A stretch of 64,000 nt of DNA from an uncultured Lachnospiraceae bacterium (GTDB lineage Bacteria > Bacillota > Clostridia > Lachnospirales > Lachnospiraceae). The stretch spans positions 1-64,000 of the forward strand of contig URUY01000021.1 in assembly GCA_900551115.1 (NCBI GenBank). Direction: 5' to 3'. Shown here piece by piece: positions 45,538 through 54,397 of the stretch (positions are counted from its first letter, which is position 1; each line of letters opens with the position of its first letter). The position numbers were made by a program, and so were the translations under genes. The notes beneath the pieces were generated by a model. It had not been told where the DNA came from, did no database searches, and saw only the letters and a program-made list of their open reading frames with translations.

Positions 45538-45562
45538 CGCCGGCATACCCCTGTATGCCGGC
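45538..45562 (-). terminator. second hairpin directly after the amylase gene
   Basis: GCCGGCATAC and GTATGCCGGC form a perfect GC-rich stem with a CCCT loop, eight bases past the amylase stop. On the minus strand AATATATTTTAA follows. It may terminate or protect the 3' end of the maltodextrin transcript. Confidence 0.6.
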
Positions 45563-45569
45563 ACTTTTA

Positions 45570-47315
45570 TTACTGATATAAACATACGCTGTACGGCGGA
45601 AGCACCAGCGTTGTATCCTCTTCTGTTATCTGTTCTTCTCCCGTAAGCAGTACTGCCTTTGCAAAAAGGCTGCTCCATTCCTGTCCGTTTACCGTAACAC
45701 CGCTTCTGTCAAGCGTTACCGGCTCTGCTGACAGATTATAAAGCAGAAGGATTTCAGAGTCCTCATACGTCTTTCTAAAGACACATACCTGCTCGTCTGA
45801 AATCTCTTCCATATATTCCGTATTTCCTCTGGCGATTTCAGGGAACGCATTTCTCACATGGATGACCGCTTTCACATAGTTATAGACAGAAGCCGCATCT
45901 GCCTCCTGCTCCTCTAAACTGCCAAATTTCATCTTAATGCTGTCCATATACTCCGGACCGTCACACATGCCTTCCGCAGCCGTATCTGCAGACCACTGCA
46001 TAGGCGCTCTCTTGTTTTCATCCTTGCCGGCGCCCTTCATACCAAGCTCCTCACCGTAATACAAAAAGGCATTTCCGCTCATAAGCAGATTCATGGCCTG
46101 TGCTATCTTAGTCTTTTCAGTGCTTCCTTCTCCGGCATAGTAGCCTGCGCTTCTTCCCATATCATGATTGGTATAGAAGGGCGCGTCAATAAAGTCAGCG
46201 TTATATTCGGAAAGCCTGCCTGCCACCTTCTCTACTGCACTTCCGTAAACAACAGGGCTTTTACCGCCTGTACCGTTTAACGTACACGCAATGATGCCGT
46301 CCTGCGATGCAAACTGGAAGTCAAAGGTACTGTCTATACCGCTCGCATAATACTTTGCATAAGTATCTGCATCCGTCCAGACCTCCGCTACAATATAGGC
46401 ATCTTCCTTCTGTGCTTTTACCGTATCGTTTAGCCAGGTCAGAATTTCCACATTGGAAGAGGTCGCATCGGAAACATATTCCTTGGCAGCATCCAGTCTG
46501 AAGCCCGCTACGCCTTTATCAAGCCAAAACTGCGTAATCTCTGCAATCTCAGCCCGGACAGCTTCGCTGTACAGATTCAGGTCAGGCATCTCACTCCAGA
46601 AAGGAGCCTCATAATACCATTCCGTCCCGGAAACCTGATACCAGTTACTGCTCTTTTTCTCTTTGGAGAAATTATAATACTCAAAATAAGGACAGTCTGT
46701 CACTGACGGTTCTCCGTCACCAAGGTTCTGCAGATAAGAAACGGCCTCCGTAAACCAGGGATGCTTTGAGGAGGTATGGTTGATGACCAGGTCTATCAGC
46801 ACATGGATATCCCGCTCCCCACATGCGCTCATAAAGGCTTCAAAATCTTCCATGGTGCCGTATTCCTTATCAATCGCGCAGTAGTCCGTCACGTCATATT
46901 TGTGATAGGTCGTAGACGGCATAATGGGCATCAGCCAGATACCGTTACAGCCAAGATCCGTATTGGTAGATATATCCCCGTCATTTATGTAGTCAAGCTT
47001 CTCAGTCAGTCCCTTCAAATCGCCGATGCCGTTGCCATCGCTGTCATAAAAGGAATATACAAAAACCTCATAATAGGTCCTGTATTTATCATCTATCACC
47101 TGTATGGGCAATGCATACACATCCTTATATAAGTCTGTCTGAACATTTCCCTCTGTGCCGGTATTGTCAGCAGTCTCCCCGTTTTCCGCCGCACTCGTCC
47201 CCTCCGCGGTATTCGTACCCTCCGGCACATTTCCACTCTGTGTCCCTGATGCACAACCGGGCATGGCGAACGCCATGCCCAGCAGCATCAGGACCGTAAT
47301 CAGTCCTTTTTTCAT
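45570..47315 (-). CDS. GH13 alpha-amylase-type lipoprotein
   Basis: 581-residue GH13 enzyme anchored outside by a lipoprotein signal (lipobox MPGC, Cys21) and a Thr/Glu/Asn-rich linker. The barrel shows all family regions: DLVINHTS, GFRLDAAKE with nucleophile D275, VAEVWTD with acid E311 and TNHDMG with stabiliser D385. A DSDGNGIGDLKG segment near residue 91 suggests the calcium-containing oligo-1,6-glucosidase/neopullulanase-like subgroups. It would trim starch or maltodextrins at the surface for the adjacent MalEFG importer. It is last in the operon, 15 bases after malG. Confidence 0.92.
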   Translation of the reverse strand: MKKGLITVLMLLGMAFAMPGCASGTQSGNVPEGTNTAEGTSAAENGETADNTGTEGNVQTDLYKDVYALPIQVIDDKYRTYYEVFVYSFYDSDGNGIGDLKGLTEKLDYINDGDISTNTDLGCNGIWLMPIMPSTTYHKYDVTDYCAIDKEYGTMEDFEAFMSACGERDIHVLIDLVINHTSSKHPWFTEAVSYLQNLGDGEPSVTDCPYFEYYNFSKEKKSSNWYQVSGTEWYYEAPFWSEMPDLNLYSEAVRAEIAEITQFWLDKGVAGFRLDAAKEYVSDATSSNVEILTWLNDTVKAQKEDAYIVAEVWTDADTYAKYYASGIDSTFDFQFASQDGIIACTLNGTGGKSPVVYGSAVEKVAGRLSEYNADFIDAPFYTNHDMGRSAGYYAGEGSTEKTKIAQAMNLLMSGNAFLYYGEELGMKGAGKDENKRAPMQWSADTAAEGMCDGPEYMDSIKMKFGSLEEQEADAASVYNYVKAVIHVRNAFPEIARGNTEYMEEISDEQVCVFRKTYEDSEILLLYNLSAEPVTLDRSGVTVNGQEWSSLFAKAVLLTGEEQITEEDTTLVLPPYSVCLYQ

Positions 47316-47330
47316 ATTCCGTTTCCTCTC

Positions 47331-48200
47331 TTATCCCTTAACCGCACCGGACATACCGTCTGCGTAGAATCTCTGTGTCAGCAGGAACACTGCCGCAATA
47401 GGAATAGAAATCAAAACCGCACCGGCTGCAAAGCTGGTATACCAGCTATTGATATATTCCTTCTCAAGCATCTTCCACAAGCCTATTGCCACGGTATAAT
47501 ACTGTGATTCGGCACGGCAGATAACCTTCGCAAAAATGAAATCCGTCCAAGGTGCCATAAAGGCTGTCAACACCGTATACACAATGATGGGTTTACTCAA
47601 CGGCACCGTAATTTTGGTAAATACCTGCCATTTGGTAGCGCCGTCCAAAAAAGCAGCCTCATCCAATGCCTTCGGTATGGTATCAAAGAAGCCCTTCGCC
47701 ACATAAAATCCAAGTCCTGCGCCGCCTGAATATACCATAACCAGAGCCACACGAATCATGGCACCCTCGGACAGTCCCAATGCCTTTAAGATATAGTAAA
47801 CTGCCACCATGGACATGAATGCCGGAAACAGGGTCAGTATCATAGCAATATTCATAAACGGTTTCCTAAATCTGAAACGCAGCCTTGACATACAATAGGA
47901 TACGCTCAACACCATAAAGGAAGAGATCAGACAGGAAAAAATTGCAATAATAAAGGTATTCTTAAACATCTGCGGGAAGTTCAGTACCGTGGTATCGTTA
48001 AACAGCTTTGCATAATTTGCAAGCGTATACCCCTTCGGGAAGAAGGTGGATACATAAGAACCCGGATCTGTACGGAAGCTTGTCATAATTACCCAAAAAA
48101 TAGGAAATAACCAGACAACCGCCAAAACTGCCAAAAGAATATGCACCAGTGAATTTGTAATAAACTTTTTTGTTTTTGCTGATTTCTGTTTTCTCTTCAT
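47331..48200 (-). CDS. malG: maltodextrin ABC importer permease MalG
   Basis: 289-residue MalG-type permease with six helices and the EAA loop DEAAFLDGATKWQVFTKITVPLSKP. The C-terminus YADGMSGAVKG is typical of the maltose branch. The start codon overlaps the malF stop by one base (TAATG), a coupling also seen in the paralogous pair at 63291. It forms the channel with MalF. It is clearly paralogous to the permease at 62443-63291. Confidence 0.92.
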   Translation of the reverse strand: MKRKQKSAKTKKFITNSLVHILLAVLAVVWLFPIFWVIMTSFRTDPGSYVSTFFPKGYTLANYAKLFNDTTVLNFPQMFKNTFIIAIFSCLISSFMVLSVSYCMSRLRFRFRKPFMNIAMILTLFPAFMSMVAVYYILKALGLSEGAMIRVALVMVYSGGAGLGFYVAKGFFDTIPKALDEAAFLDGATKWQVFTKITVPLSKPIIVYTVLTAFMAPWTDFIFAKVICRAESQYYTVAIGLWKMLEKEYINSWYTSFAAGAVLISIPIAAVFLLTQRFYADGMSGAVKG

Positions 48201-49594
48201 TATTGGAATCCCTCCTCGTCCTTATAAGATGCGGTATTCCGATAGGTTACCAATGCCACGACAGCCAGTACAATGAAGGTCAGGATACCGATTACAGCAC
48301 CTAAATTAAAGTACTGCTGGTCTACCGTCAGCTTATACAGCCAGGTAACCAAGAGGTCGGTTTTACCTGCGGAATTGCCTACAGGAGTAGGCGCGCCGCC
48401 TGATAACAGGAAGATAACGTTAAAATTATTGACATTTCCCGTAAACTGGGTAATTAAGTACGGTGTCATAACGAACATCATATACGGAAGCGTAATCTTA
48501 AAGAAGGTTACGAAAGCATTGGCACCGTCCACCTTGGCTGATTCATACAGCTCTGCAGGTATGTTCTGCAGAATACCTGTTGCCTGCATAAGGGTATAAG
48601 GAATACCTACCCACAGGTTGATGACGATAACCATTACCCTCGCCCATGTAGCATCCGTCCAGAAAGGCAGGGATTCGTCTATAATGCCCCACGATTTAAG
48701 CAGTACATTCACTGCGCCTTCCTGATTTAACATGGTACGCATAATCAGAAGAGTTACAAACTGGGGAACTGCTATGGAAAGAATAAAGCAGAATCTCCAG
48801 AAGCTTTTAAATCGGGTACCCTTACGGTTTATTACAATCGCAAGTATCATACCCAGTATATAGTTTAGTCCGGTAGCAAGAACTGCCCAAACGAGCGTCC
48901 ACGCCAGTACTGACCAGAATTGTTGTCCAATTGAATCACTAAAGCTTAAGACCTTTTTAAAGTTGTCAAATCCGACCCAGTCAAACAGTACCAGATGATT
49001 GTCAATCTTACTGTAATTGGTAAAGGCCATGCTAATCATGAAAATAAGCGGCAATACAGTAAACGCTATGATTCCTGTAAGAGGAACCGACATCATCAGG
49101 TTCTGCAGATTGCCGTTAAACAAATCCTTGATATCCTCTAAGAAGGAATTGACATGTTTTCCTTCTTTTGTAAGGCATTGCGCCTTATATGCGCTCTTTA
49201 TGGCGCTTATCCAAAACAGGATAAAAAGAAATGTCACAAATACCGTCACTACGCCGTAAAGCAGAATCAGCACAGAGTTGTGCCCTGCCGTATACTCATA
49301 GATACCTTTTGCTTCATTCCAAACCTCCTCCTGTTCAATCCATCCCAGGGAAGGAAGCATAGACAGATTGTAAATGCCGTTTTTTACCATAAATACGATG
49401 TATGCAATTTCTACTGCAAGAAACAGAAGTCCCTTTACAAACTGCCTGTAAATAATATTTCCCGCACCAAGTATGATGAAGGATAATTTTGTAGCAATAT
49501 CACCCTTTTTCAAAGCCGCCCCCAGCGTATAAGGCGTTGCAAAATCTTTTCCCCTTTTTTTCTTTTCAGCCCGCTTTACTTTACCCACGTGCAT
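48200..49594 (-). CDS. malF: maltodextrin ABC importer permease MalF
   Basis: 464-residue permease with a long N-terminal extension carrying two extra helices and a segment of hydrophilic residues outside, as in Firmicutes MalF. The EAA loop is YESAKVDGANAFVTFFKITLPYM. GGAGG lies only two bases before the ATG at 49594 but eight before an in-frame GTG at 49588, so the GTG may be the real start. It follows malE after a 152-base gap with a strong hairpin. Confidence 0.9.
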   Translation of the reverse strand: MHVGKVKRAEKKKRGKDFATPYTLGAALKKGDIATKLSFIILGAGNIIYRQFVKGLLFLAVEIAYIVFMVKNGIYNLSMLPSLGWIEQEEVWNEAKGIYEYTAGHNSVLILLYGVVTVFVTFLFILFWISAIKSAYKAQCLTKEGKHVNSFLEDIKDLFNGNLQNLMMSVPLTGIIAFTVLPLIFMISMAFTNYSKIDNHLVLFDWVGFDNFKKVLSFSDSIGQQFWSVLAWTLVWAVLATGLNYILGMILAIVINRKGTRFKSFWRFCFILSIAVPQFVTLLIMRTMLNQEGAVNVLLKSWGIIDESLPFWTDATWARVMVIVINLWVGIPYTLMQATGILQNIPAELYESAKVDGANAFVTFFKITLPYMMFVMTPYLITQFTGNVNNFNVIFLLSGGAPTPVGNSAGKTDLLVTWLYKLTVDQQYFNLGAVIGILTFIVLAVVALVTYRNTASYKDEEGFQ

Positions 49595-49682
49595 GCCCTC
49601 CTTTTTTGCTTTCAGACTGCCATGACGGTGTTACCGCATGCTGCTACTGCAAATCTTAATTCTTTTTCTTTCAGTACAACAA

Positions 49683-49716
49683 GGGATGCCGGAGGGACCA
49701 AGCCCTCCGGGTATCC
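49683..49716 (-). terminator. hairpin between malE and malF
   Basis: GGGATGCCGGAGGG pairs with CCCTCCGGGTATCCC around ACCAAG. On the minus strand it is followed by TTGTTG rather than a full T-tract. Such hairpins after a binding-protein gene usually stabilise its mRNA and reduce read-through, so that MalE is made in excess over MalFG. Confidence 0.7.
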
Positions 49717-49746
49717 CCGTCTGCTATAATACTGCTTATTCTTTTA

Positions 49747-51054
49747 TTATTCTACTACAGAAGTATTTACAGCGGTATTGAAGTTTTCTGTCATTTCTGC
49801 TGCATTGTCATGAGTTACTTCTTTTGCTACAAGAGCTTTACCAAGGTTTTCAGCAGGTGACCACCAGTTGCTCATTGCTGCGCAGTAAGGCTGCATGATA
49901 GAGGTGTTTGCAATACAAGCATCGGATGCGATTGCTACAACGTCAGTTGCGATTGCAGGGTCAGCCAGTACGGTTGTGTTGGTAGGAAGGATATTTCTCA
50001 TATCATAATGAGCCTTCTGTGCTTCTTCACCGCCAAGGTAAGCAGCTAAAGCTACTGCTACTTCCATATCTTCACAGTTAGGATTAACACCAATTGCCTT
50101 AGAACCGAAGAATGCCTTCATGCTCTTGTCTTCACCGTCAATATTGATGGTAGGAAGCTGTGCTGCGCCTACGTTCTCTTCACCGATAGCATTCACTACG
50201 TTGCTATAATCCCAGGAACCGGAGAACATTGCTGCGATAGAGCCATCTGCAAGACCTGCAAGGCCTTCGCCTGCACCGTCATTTACAAAGTTAGGGTTTG
50301 CAACCAGATCTACTAAGTAGTTGGTAACTGCAACTGCCTTGTCACCGCCCATATCGATGCCTGCAGCTTCGTCAGTACCGTCACCGAACAGTGTACAGCC
50401 GTTTGCTGCGTAGAATGCCTGAATATACCAGGAGTTGGACAGAGGGAATGCTACCTTGCCTTTTTCAAGCATGGTCTCAAGGCTCTTTACATCATCTTCT
50501 GTAAGCATGCTCTTGTTGTAGTACATGAACCATGTATTGGTAGTGAAAGGTACGCCGTAAACAGAACCGTCTACAGATACGGAATCAACCAGTGCCTGGG
50601 ACATATTGTTCTGTACATATTCCAGAGTAGAACCACCCAGTTTTGCGATTGCGTTGTTAGCAATCAGGTCTGTTAAGTTGTCGTTAGCAAACATATAAAC
50701 GTCTGCTGCTGCTTCAATGTCCTGTGTAACGGTTGCCTTTGCATCACCTTCAGCACATACGCCGTAGGTAAAGGTAATGTTCCATTCAGGATGAGCTTCG
50801 TTGAACTGCTCGCACATGGTCTTTAACCAGTTGCCTGTTTCATCATTCTGGTCCTCGGAAGGAGCCCATACTGTAAGTGCTACGTCTTTTGTTTCTGCAG
50901 GAGCGTCTGCAGGTGTGCTCTCGGTGGTACTCTCAGATGTACCTGCGGCGGAGCTTTCCGTGCCGGGTGTAGTGTTTGCATCTTTACTACCGCAGCCGGC
51001 CATTGTTGCTACCATGGCTACTGCCATTAATAATGCTAATGCTTTCTTTCTCAT
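49747..51054 (-). CDS. malE: maltodextrin ABC importer binding lipoprotein MalE
   Basis: 435-residue solute-binding protein. The signal peptide ends in MAGC (lipobox), followed by a Ser/Thr/Glu-rich linker, then a type I periplasmic-binding fold of the maltose family (ADVYMFANDNLTDLIANNAIAKLGG, YGVPFTTNTWFMYYNKSML, AMFSGSWDY). It sits between malQ and malFG and delivers maltodextrins to them. AGGAGAGG precedes the ATG. A LacI-type operator candidate lies 27-36 bases upstream. Confidence 0.92.
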   Translation of the reverse strand: MRKKALALLMAVAMVATMAGCGSKDANTTPGTESSAAGTSESTTESTPADAPAETKDVALTVWAPSEDQNDETGNWLKTMCEQFNEAHPEWNITFTYGVCAEGDAKATVTQDIEAAADVYMFANDNLTDLIANNAIAKLGGSTLEYVQNNMSQALVDSVSVDGSVYGVPFTTNTWFMYYNKSMLTEDDVKSLETMLEKGKVAFPLSNSWYIQAFYAANGCTLFGDGTDEAAGIDMGGDKAVAVTNYLVDLVANPNFVNDGAGEGLAGLADGSIAAMFSGSWDYSNVVNAIGEENVGAAQLPTINIDGEDKSMKAFFGSKAIGVNPNCEDMEVAVALAAYLGGEEAQKAHYDMRNILPTNTTVLADPAIATDVVAIASDACIANTSIMQPYCAAMSNWWSPAENLGKALVAKEVTHDNAAEMTENFNTAVNTSVVE

Positions 51055-51081
51055 AACTTGTTTCCTCTCCTTTTTCTTTAT

Positions 51082-51091
51082 GATACGTTTC
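51082..51091 (-). promoter_or_regulatory. LacI-type operator candidate at malE
   Basis: GATACGTTTC differs by one base from the palindrome GAAACGTTTC, the usual core of LacI/MalR operators with central CG. On the minus strand it lies just downstream of an AT-rich TATATA box, a repressing position. The neighbouring LacI gene is the obvious partner, but CcpA, another LacI-family protein, recognises related sites. Confidence 0.5.
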
Positions 51092-51157
51092 TAGCATCTA
51101 TATAAAATGTGTTTCCACATCCTATATCATTATTTTGTAACATCCTCTTTTATGACA

Positions 51158-52645
51158 TTACCTTCTGTATATGGCTGCCAGCGTCCTTAACCAGGTCCGC
51201 CTCTCTTCCGTCAGCCCGTCCTTCTTAAATCGCCATCTCCAGTTTTTTCCGACTGTACTGGGCAGGTTCATTCTGGCTTCATTGCCCAGCTTCATAATAT
51301 CCTGCATCTGTATAATAACCACATCCGCTATGGATGAATACGCCAGTCTGATGATGGCATCCGGAATCTCCTCTTTAGAAGTAATCCCCAGATATTCATA
51401 TAAAAAAGCCAGTTCATACTCTGTCTTATCCCTGAAGAAACCAACCACGGTATCGTTGTCATGGGTTCCTGCATACACCACTAAATTTGTATCTATGTAA
51501 TTGTGGGGCAGATGTTCATTGGCCGTATTGCCGTCGAATGCAAACAGAAGAACCTTTATGCCCGGCCAGCCGCATTTTGTCATCAGCTTTTTTACACCCG
51601 GGACCTGCGCACCCATATCCTCTGCCATAACCCTGCTGCTTCCTGCTGCCTTTTCCAGTGCGTCCGTCAGTTTCTTTCCGGGACCCTTATTCCATTTGCC
51701 GCCCCGTCTGGTATCGTCTGCGGGAATACTGTAATACCTCACAATACCGATAAAATGGTCGATGCGAATCACATCATACAGGGCTGCATTTGCTTCCACT
51801 CTCTTTTTCCACCAGGAAAATCCATTCTGTTCCATCTTTTCCCAATTATAAAGAGGATTGCCCCAAACCTGACCCTGCGTGGAAAATTCATCCGGCGGAC
51901 TCCCCGCCACTGCTTCCGGCGTTCCGTCCTTTTTCAGTTGAAATTCTTCCCTGTGTGCCCAAACATCTGCACTGTCAAGCGCTGCATACAGAGAAATATC
52001 TCCTATAATCTGAATTCCTCTCGCATTGGCATATTTTTTAAGCCTGCCCCACTGGGAGAAAAATTCAAACTGGCAAAACTTCCAAAATGCGATTTGCTCT
52101 TTTAACAGAAGCTCGTATTCCTTCATTGTTGCCGGCTCCCTGTTCTTTAAACCGGGCTCCCACTGCAGCCATTCCCTGTTTCCAGAAAGCGTTTTCGCAG
52201 CCATGAAAAAAGAATAATCCGAAAGCCACTCCTCATTCTCTTCGCAAAAGCTTTTGAACTCCTTATTTTTCTTGTCAAATCGTTCAAATGCTTTCTGCAA
52301 AACCTGAAAACGGTTTTCAAAGATAACGGTATAATCAATATCATCCGCATCACCGCCCCAGTTATAGCTTTTTACCTCTTCTCTGTCAAGCAGCCCCTCC
52401 TGCACCAGCATACCCAAATCAATAAGGTACGGGTTGCCTGCAAAAGCCGAAACAGATTGATAAGGACTGTCTCCGAAGCTTGTAGGTCCAAGCGGCAGCA
52501 CCTGCCAGTACTTTTGCTTTAAATCCACCAACAGGTCTACAAAGCTGTACGCAGCATTTCCCAATGTCCCGATGCCGTAATCTGACGGTAAACTTGTTAC
52601 CGGAAGCAATATTCCTGCACCTCTGGTAAATGCTTTAGATTCCAC
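51158..52645 (-). CDS. malQ: 4-alpha-glucanotransferase (amylomaltase)
   Basis: 495-residue GH77 enzyme that disproportionates maltodextrins in the cytosol. Signatures are RGAGILLPVTSLPSDYGIGTLG at the N-terminus, LPLGPTSFGDSPYQ, VIRIDHFIGIVRYY with the catalytic Asp, AEDMGAQVPG with the acid and GTHDNDTVVGFF. A GTG start at 52645 is chosen: GGGGG lies six bases upstream and the protein then starts ten residues before the conserved block. The frame open to 52810 adds 55 basic, unconserved-looking residues. Confidence 0.93.
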   Translation of the reverse strand: MESKAFTRGAGILLPVTSLPSDYGIGTLGNAAYSFVDLLVDLKQKYWQVLPLGPTSFGDSPYQSVSAFAGNPYLIDLGMLVQEGLLDREEVKSYNWGGDADDIDYTVIFENRFQVLQKAFERFDKKNKEFKSFCEENEEWLSDYSFFMAAKTLSGNREWLQWEPGLKNREPATMKEYELLLKEQIAFWKFCQFEFFSQWGRLKKYANARGIQIIGDISLYAALDSADVWAHREEFQLKKDGTPEAVAGSPPDEFSTQGQVWGNPLYNWEKMEQNGFSWWKKRVEANAALYDVIRIDHFIGIVRYYSIPADDTRRGGKWNKGPGKKLTDALEKAAGSSRVMAEDMGAQVPGVKKLMTKCGWPGIKVLLFAFDGNTANEHLPHNYIDTNLVVYAGTHDNDTVVGFFRDKTEYELAFLYEYLGITSKEEIPDAIIRLAYSSIADVVIIQMQDIMKLGNEARMNLPSTVGKNWRWRFKKDGLTEERRTWLRTLAAIYRR

Positions 52646-52746
52646 TTTTAACCCCCGCCTTTGCTTTTTCTTTTTTCGTGAATTTTCGTTTCTGATTACA
52701 TTATTATATTTTTGCCCCCTTTTTGTCAATAGGTTTAGCGTTTTTG

Positions 52747-52757
52747 GATACGTTTTC
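52747..52757 (-). promoter_or_regulatory. LacI-type operator candidate in the malQ leader
   Basis: GATACGTTTTC shares nine of ten positions with the malE site GATACGTTTC, including the central CG. It lies in the malQ 5' leader, about 100 bases before the GTG and some 40 bases downstream of an AT-rich TATAAA-like -10. Confidence 0.4.
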
Positions 52758-52853
52758 TCTATTTTTACTGTTTTTTGCATCCTATTTTTGTATATTTTAT
52801 ACAATTTCATTTTCTTTCATTTTCGAAAAAATGTAATACCTTTGATTTAGCTG

Positions 52854-52882
52854 TTGCATATCAGATTTTTTATCTTTATACT
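52854..52882 (+). promoter_or_regulatory. sigma-A promoter of the LacI gene
   Basis: TTGCAT (52854-52859) and TATACT (52877-52882) are 17 bases apart on the plus strand, about 57 bases before the start codon. Confidence 0.75.
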
Positions 52883-52938
52883 ATAAAAGGAATGTTTTTA
52901 TTTCATTTTATCGATATTGCAGAAAAAGGAGAACCTTC

Positions 52939-53946
52939 ATGGCTACCATAAAAGACATTGCCAACCGGCTGGGTATTTCCGTCAGCACGGTTTCAAAGGG
53001 GCTGAACGGCGCCAGCGATATCAGCGAAGAGCTTCGTCAGCTTGTGCTTGATACCGCTGTAGAAATCGGCTATACAACAAAGCGCATGAAAAAAGAAGAG
53101 CATAAGAAATTATGTATCTTTATTGAAAATATGGATTATGAAACGGTAAATCAGTTCGGCTACGAAATTATCTTAGGCTTTAAGCAGGCCGCCTACCGTG
53201 ACAAGTGGGACGTAGTGGTTACCCCTGTCACCCCTGCACTGCAGGCTATGGAAAAATATGATACCTATATGTTGAAGCACGGCTTTCAGGGTGCCTTTCT
53301 TGTAGGCTTTGCCCTGCATGACGACTGGATGGGGCAGCTTGCTTCCACCAACATCCCCACCGCTCTTTTTGATAACTATATCCGCAAAAATCCCGCCGTT
53401 GGATATGTAGGCACCGACAATTTTGAAGGTATTGACATGGCGGTGGACTATCTGGCATCCTTGGGACACAAAAAAATAGCCTTTCTGAACGGTTCCTTAA
53501 ACTCCATGGTTTCCGACCAGCGCCAGCAGGCCTTCGTCGACAGCATGCAGGCTCACGGTCTGCCGGTTGAAGCGGAGCTGATGGCCTATGGCTATTACGT
53601 TGCAGATTCTGCCAAATATCATGTTCCCAATTTTTTGGCGGCAGGCGCTACTGCCATCATGTGCGGAAACGACCTGATTGCTTCGGGCGTAATTGCAGAA
53701 TGCACCAGACGGGGCTTTTCGGTTCCTTCGGATATCAGCGTTATCGGCTTTGACGACCTGCCCATATCCGCCCACTTGACGCCGCCTCTTACCACTGTAA
53801 AACAGGACAGAGTAGAATTGGGGAAAAGCGGCTATTACACCCTTTCTTCCCTCTTAAACAAAGTATCCATCAGCAAGACGCTTTTACGCGCACAGCTTAT
53901 TGTACGCGCTTCTGCCGCAGAATGCAAAGAAAGCAGGTTAAAATAA
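52939..53946 (+). CDS. LacI-family regulator of the maltodextrin locus
   Basis: 335-residue LacI-family protein. The N-terminal helix-turn-helix is TIKDIANRLGISVSTVSKGLNG and the rest is a type I periplasmic-binding-like sugar sensor (AVDYLASLGHKKIAFLNG, ISVIGFDDLPISAHLTPPLTTV). AAGGAG seven bases before the ATG sets the start. It is divergent from malQ-malEFG-amylase, and operator candidates lie upstream of malQ and malE. The role as maltodextrin-responsive repressor is inferred from position. Confidence 0.9.
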   Translation: MATIKDIANRLGISVSTVSKGLNGASDISEELRQLVLDTAVEIGYTTKRMKKEEHKKLCIFIENMDYETVNQFGYEIILGFKQAAYRDKWDVVVTPVTPALQAMEKYDTYMLKHGFQGAFLVGFALHDDWMGQLASTNIPTALFDNYIRKNPAVGYVGTDNFEGIDMAVDYLASLGHKKIAFLNGSLNSMVSDQRQQAFVDSMQAHGLPVEAELMAYGYYVADSAKYHVPNFLAAGATAIMCGNDLIASGVIAECTRRGFSVPSDISVIGFDDLPISAHLTPPLTTVKQDRVELGKSGYYTLSSLLNKVSISKTLLRAQLIVRASAAECKESRLK

Positions 53947-53958
53947 CCTGCTTTTTTT
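53930..53958 (+). terminator. terminator of the LacI gene
   Basis: AAAGCAGGTTA and TAACCTGCTTT form a perfect stem around AAA, running into seven T residues. The stem begins inside the last codons of the gene. Confidence 0.9.
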
Positions 53959-53989
53959 ATGCGCATCTTAACGCCCTCATATCCTTTTA

Positions 53990-54397
53990 CTAAAAAGCAT
54001 CCACCCTGTCCGTGCCGCTTTCATTTTTCAATTTTTCCAAATACGGTCCCGGATTCTTTTCCATTTCCAGCATGCAGCAAAAAGCCGCCAAAAGCAATTT
54101 GGCGCTATCATACCGAAGGCAGTCGTCTCCCCTGTCCAGATATGCCTTGAAATGATCCACCTGCCAGACCATAATATCCGCAAGGCTGTACCCTTCCACC
54201 TTTTTCTCGCAAAGAAATCCGCCTGTATCATGGTAAAAGGCAAATTCCCTGAGCATGCCCTCGGATTCGCATAAACCTCTCCAGAATTTTTCCAGATATT
54301 CCTTATCATATCCCGCTTCCCGGCAAAGCTCTGCCGCCCGGGTTTTCAATTTCACAAGAGCCTGCCTTAACTGCTCCCTGTCTGTTTCTCTCTCCAT
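53990..54397 (-). CDS. small hypothetical protein after the deacetylase
   Basis: 135-residue soluble, mostly helical protein of unknown function, with a segment FAFYHDTGGFLCEKKVEGYSLADIMVWQ. GGAGG eight bases upstream sets the ATG at 54397. As annotated it overlaps the deacetylase tail by 92 bases, but that overlap disappears if the G6 run at 54427 had five bases. It is last in the ogt-ykgJ-deacetylase unit. Confidence 0.65.
   Translation of the reverse strand: MERETDREQLRQALVKLKTRAAELCREAGYDKEYLEKFWRGLCESEGMLREFAFYHDTGGFLCEKKVEGYSLADIMVWQVDHFKAYLDRGDDCLRYDSAKLLLAAFCCMLEMEKNPGPYLEKLKNESGTDRVDAF

Noticed and set aside
45248..45569. Riboswitch or small RNA in the gap before the amylase gene
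   Set aside because: Only simple hairpins and palindromes are visible. No known riboswitch core was recognised, and the gap is downstream of genes on both sides, so a leader element is not expected.
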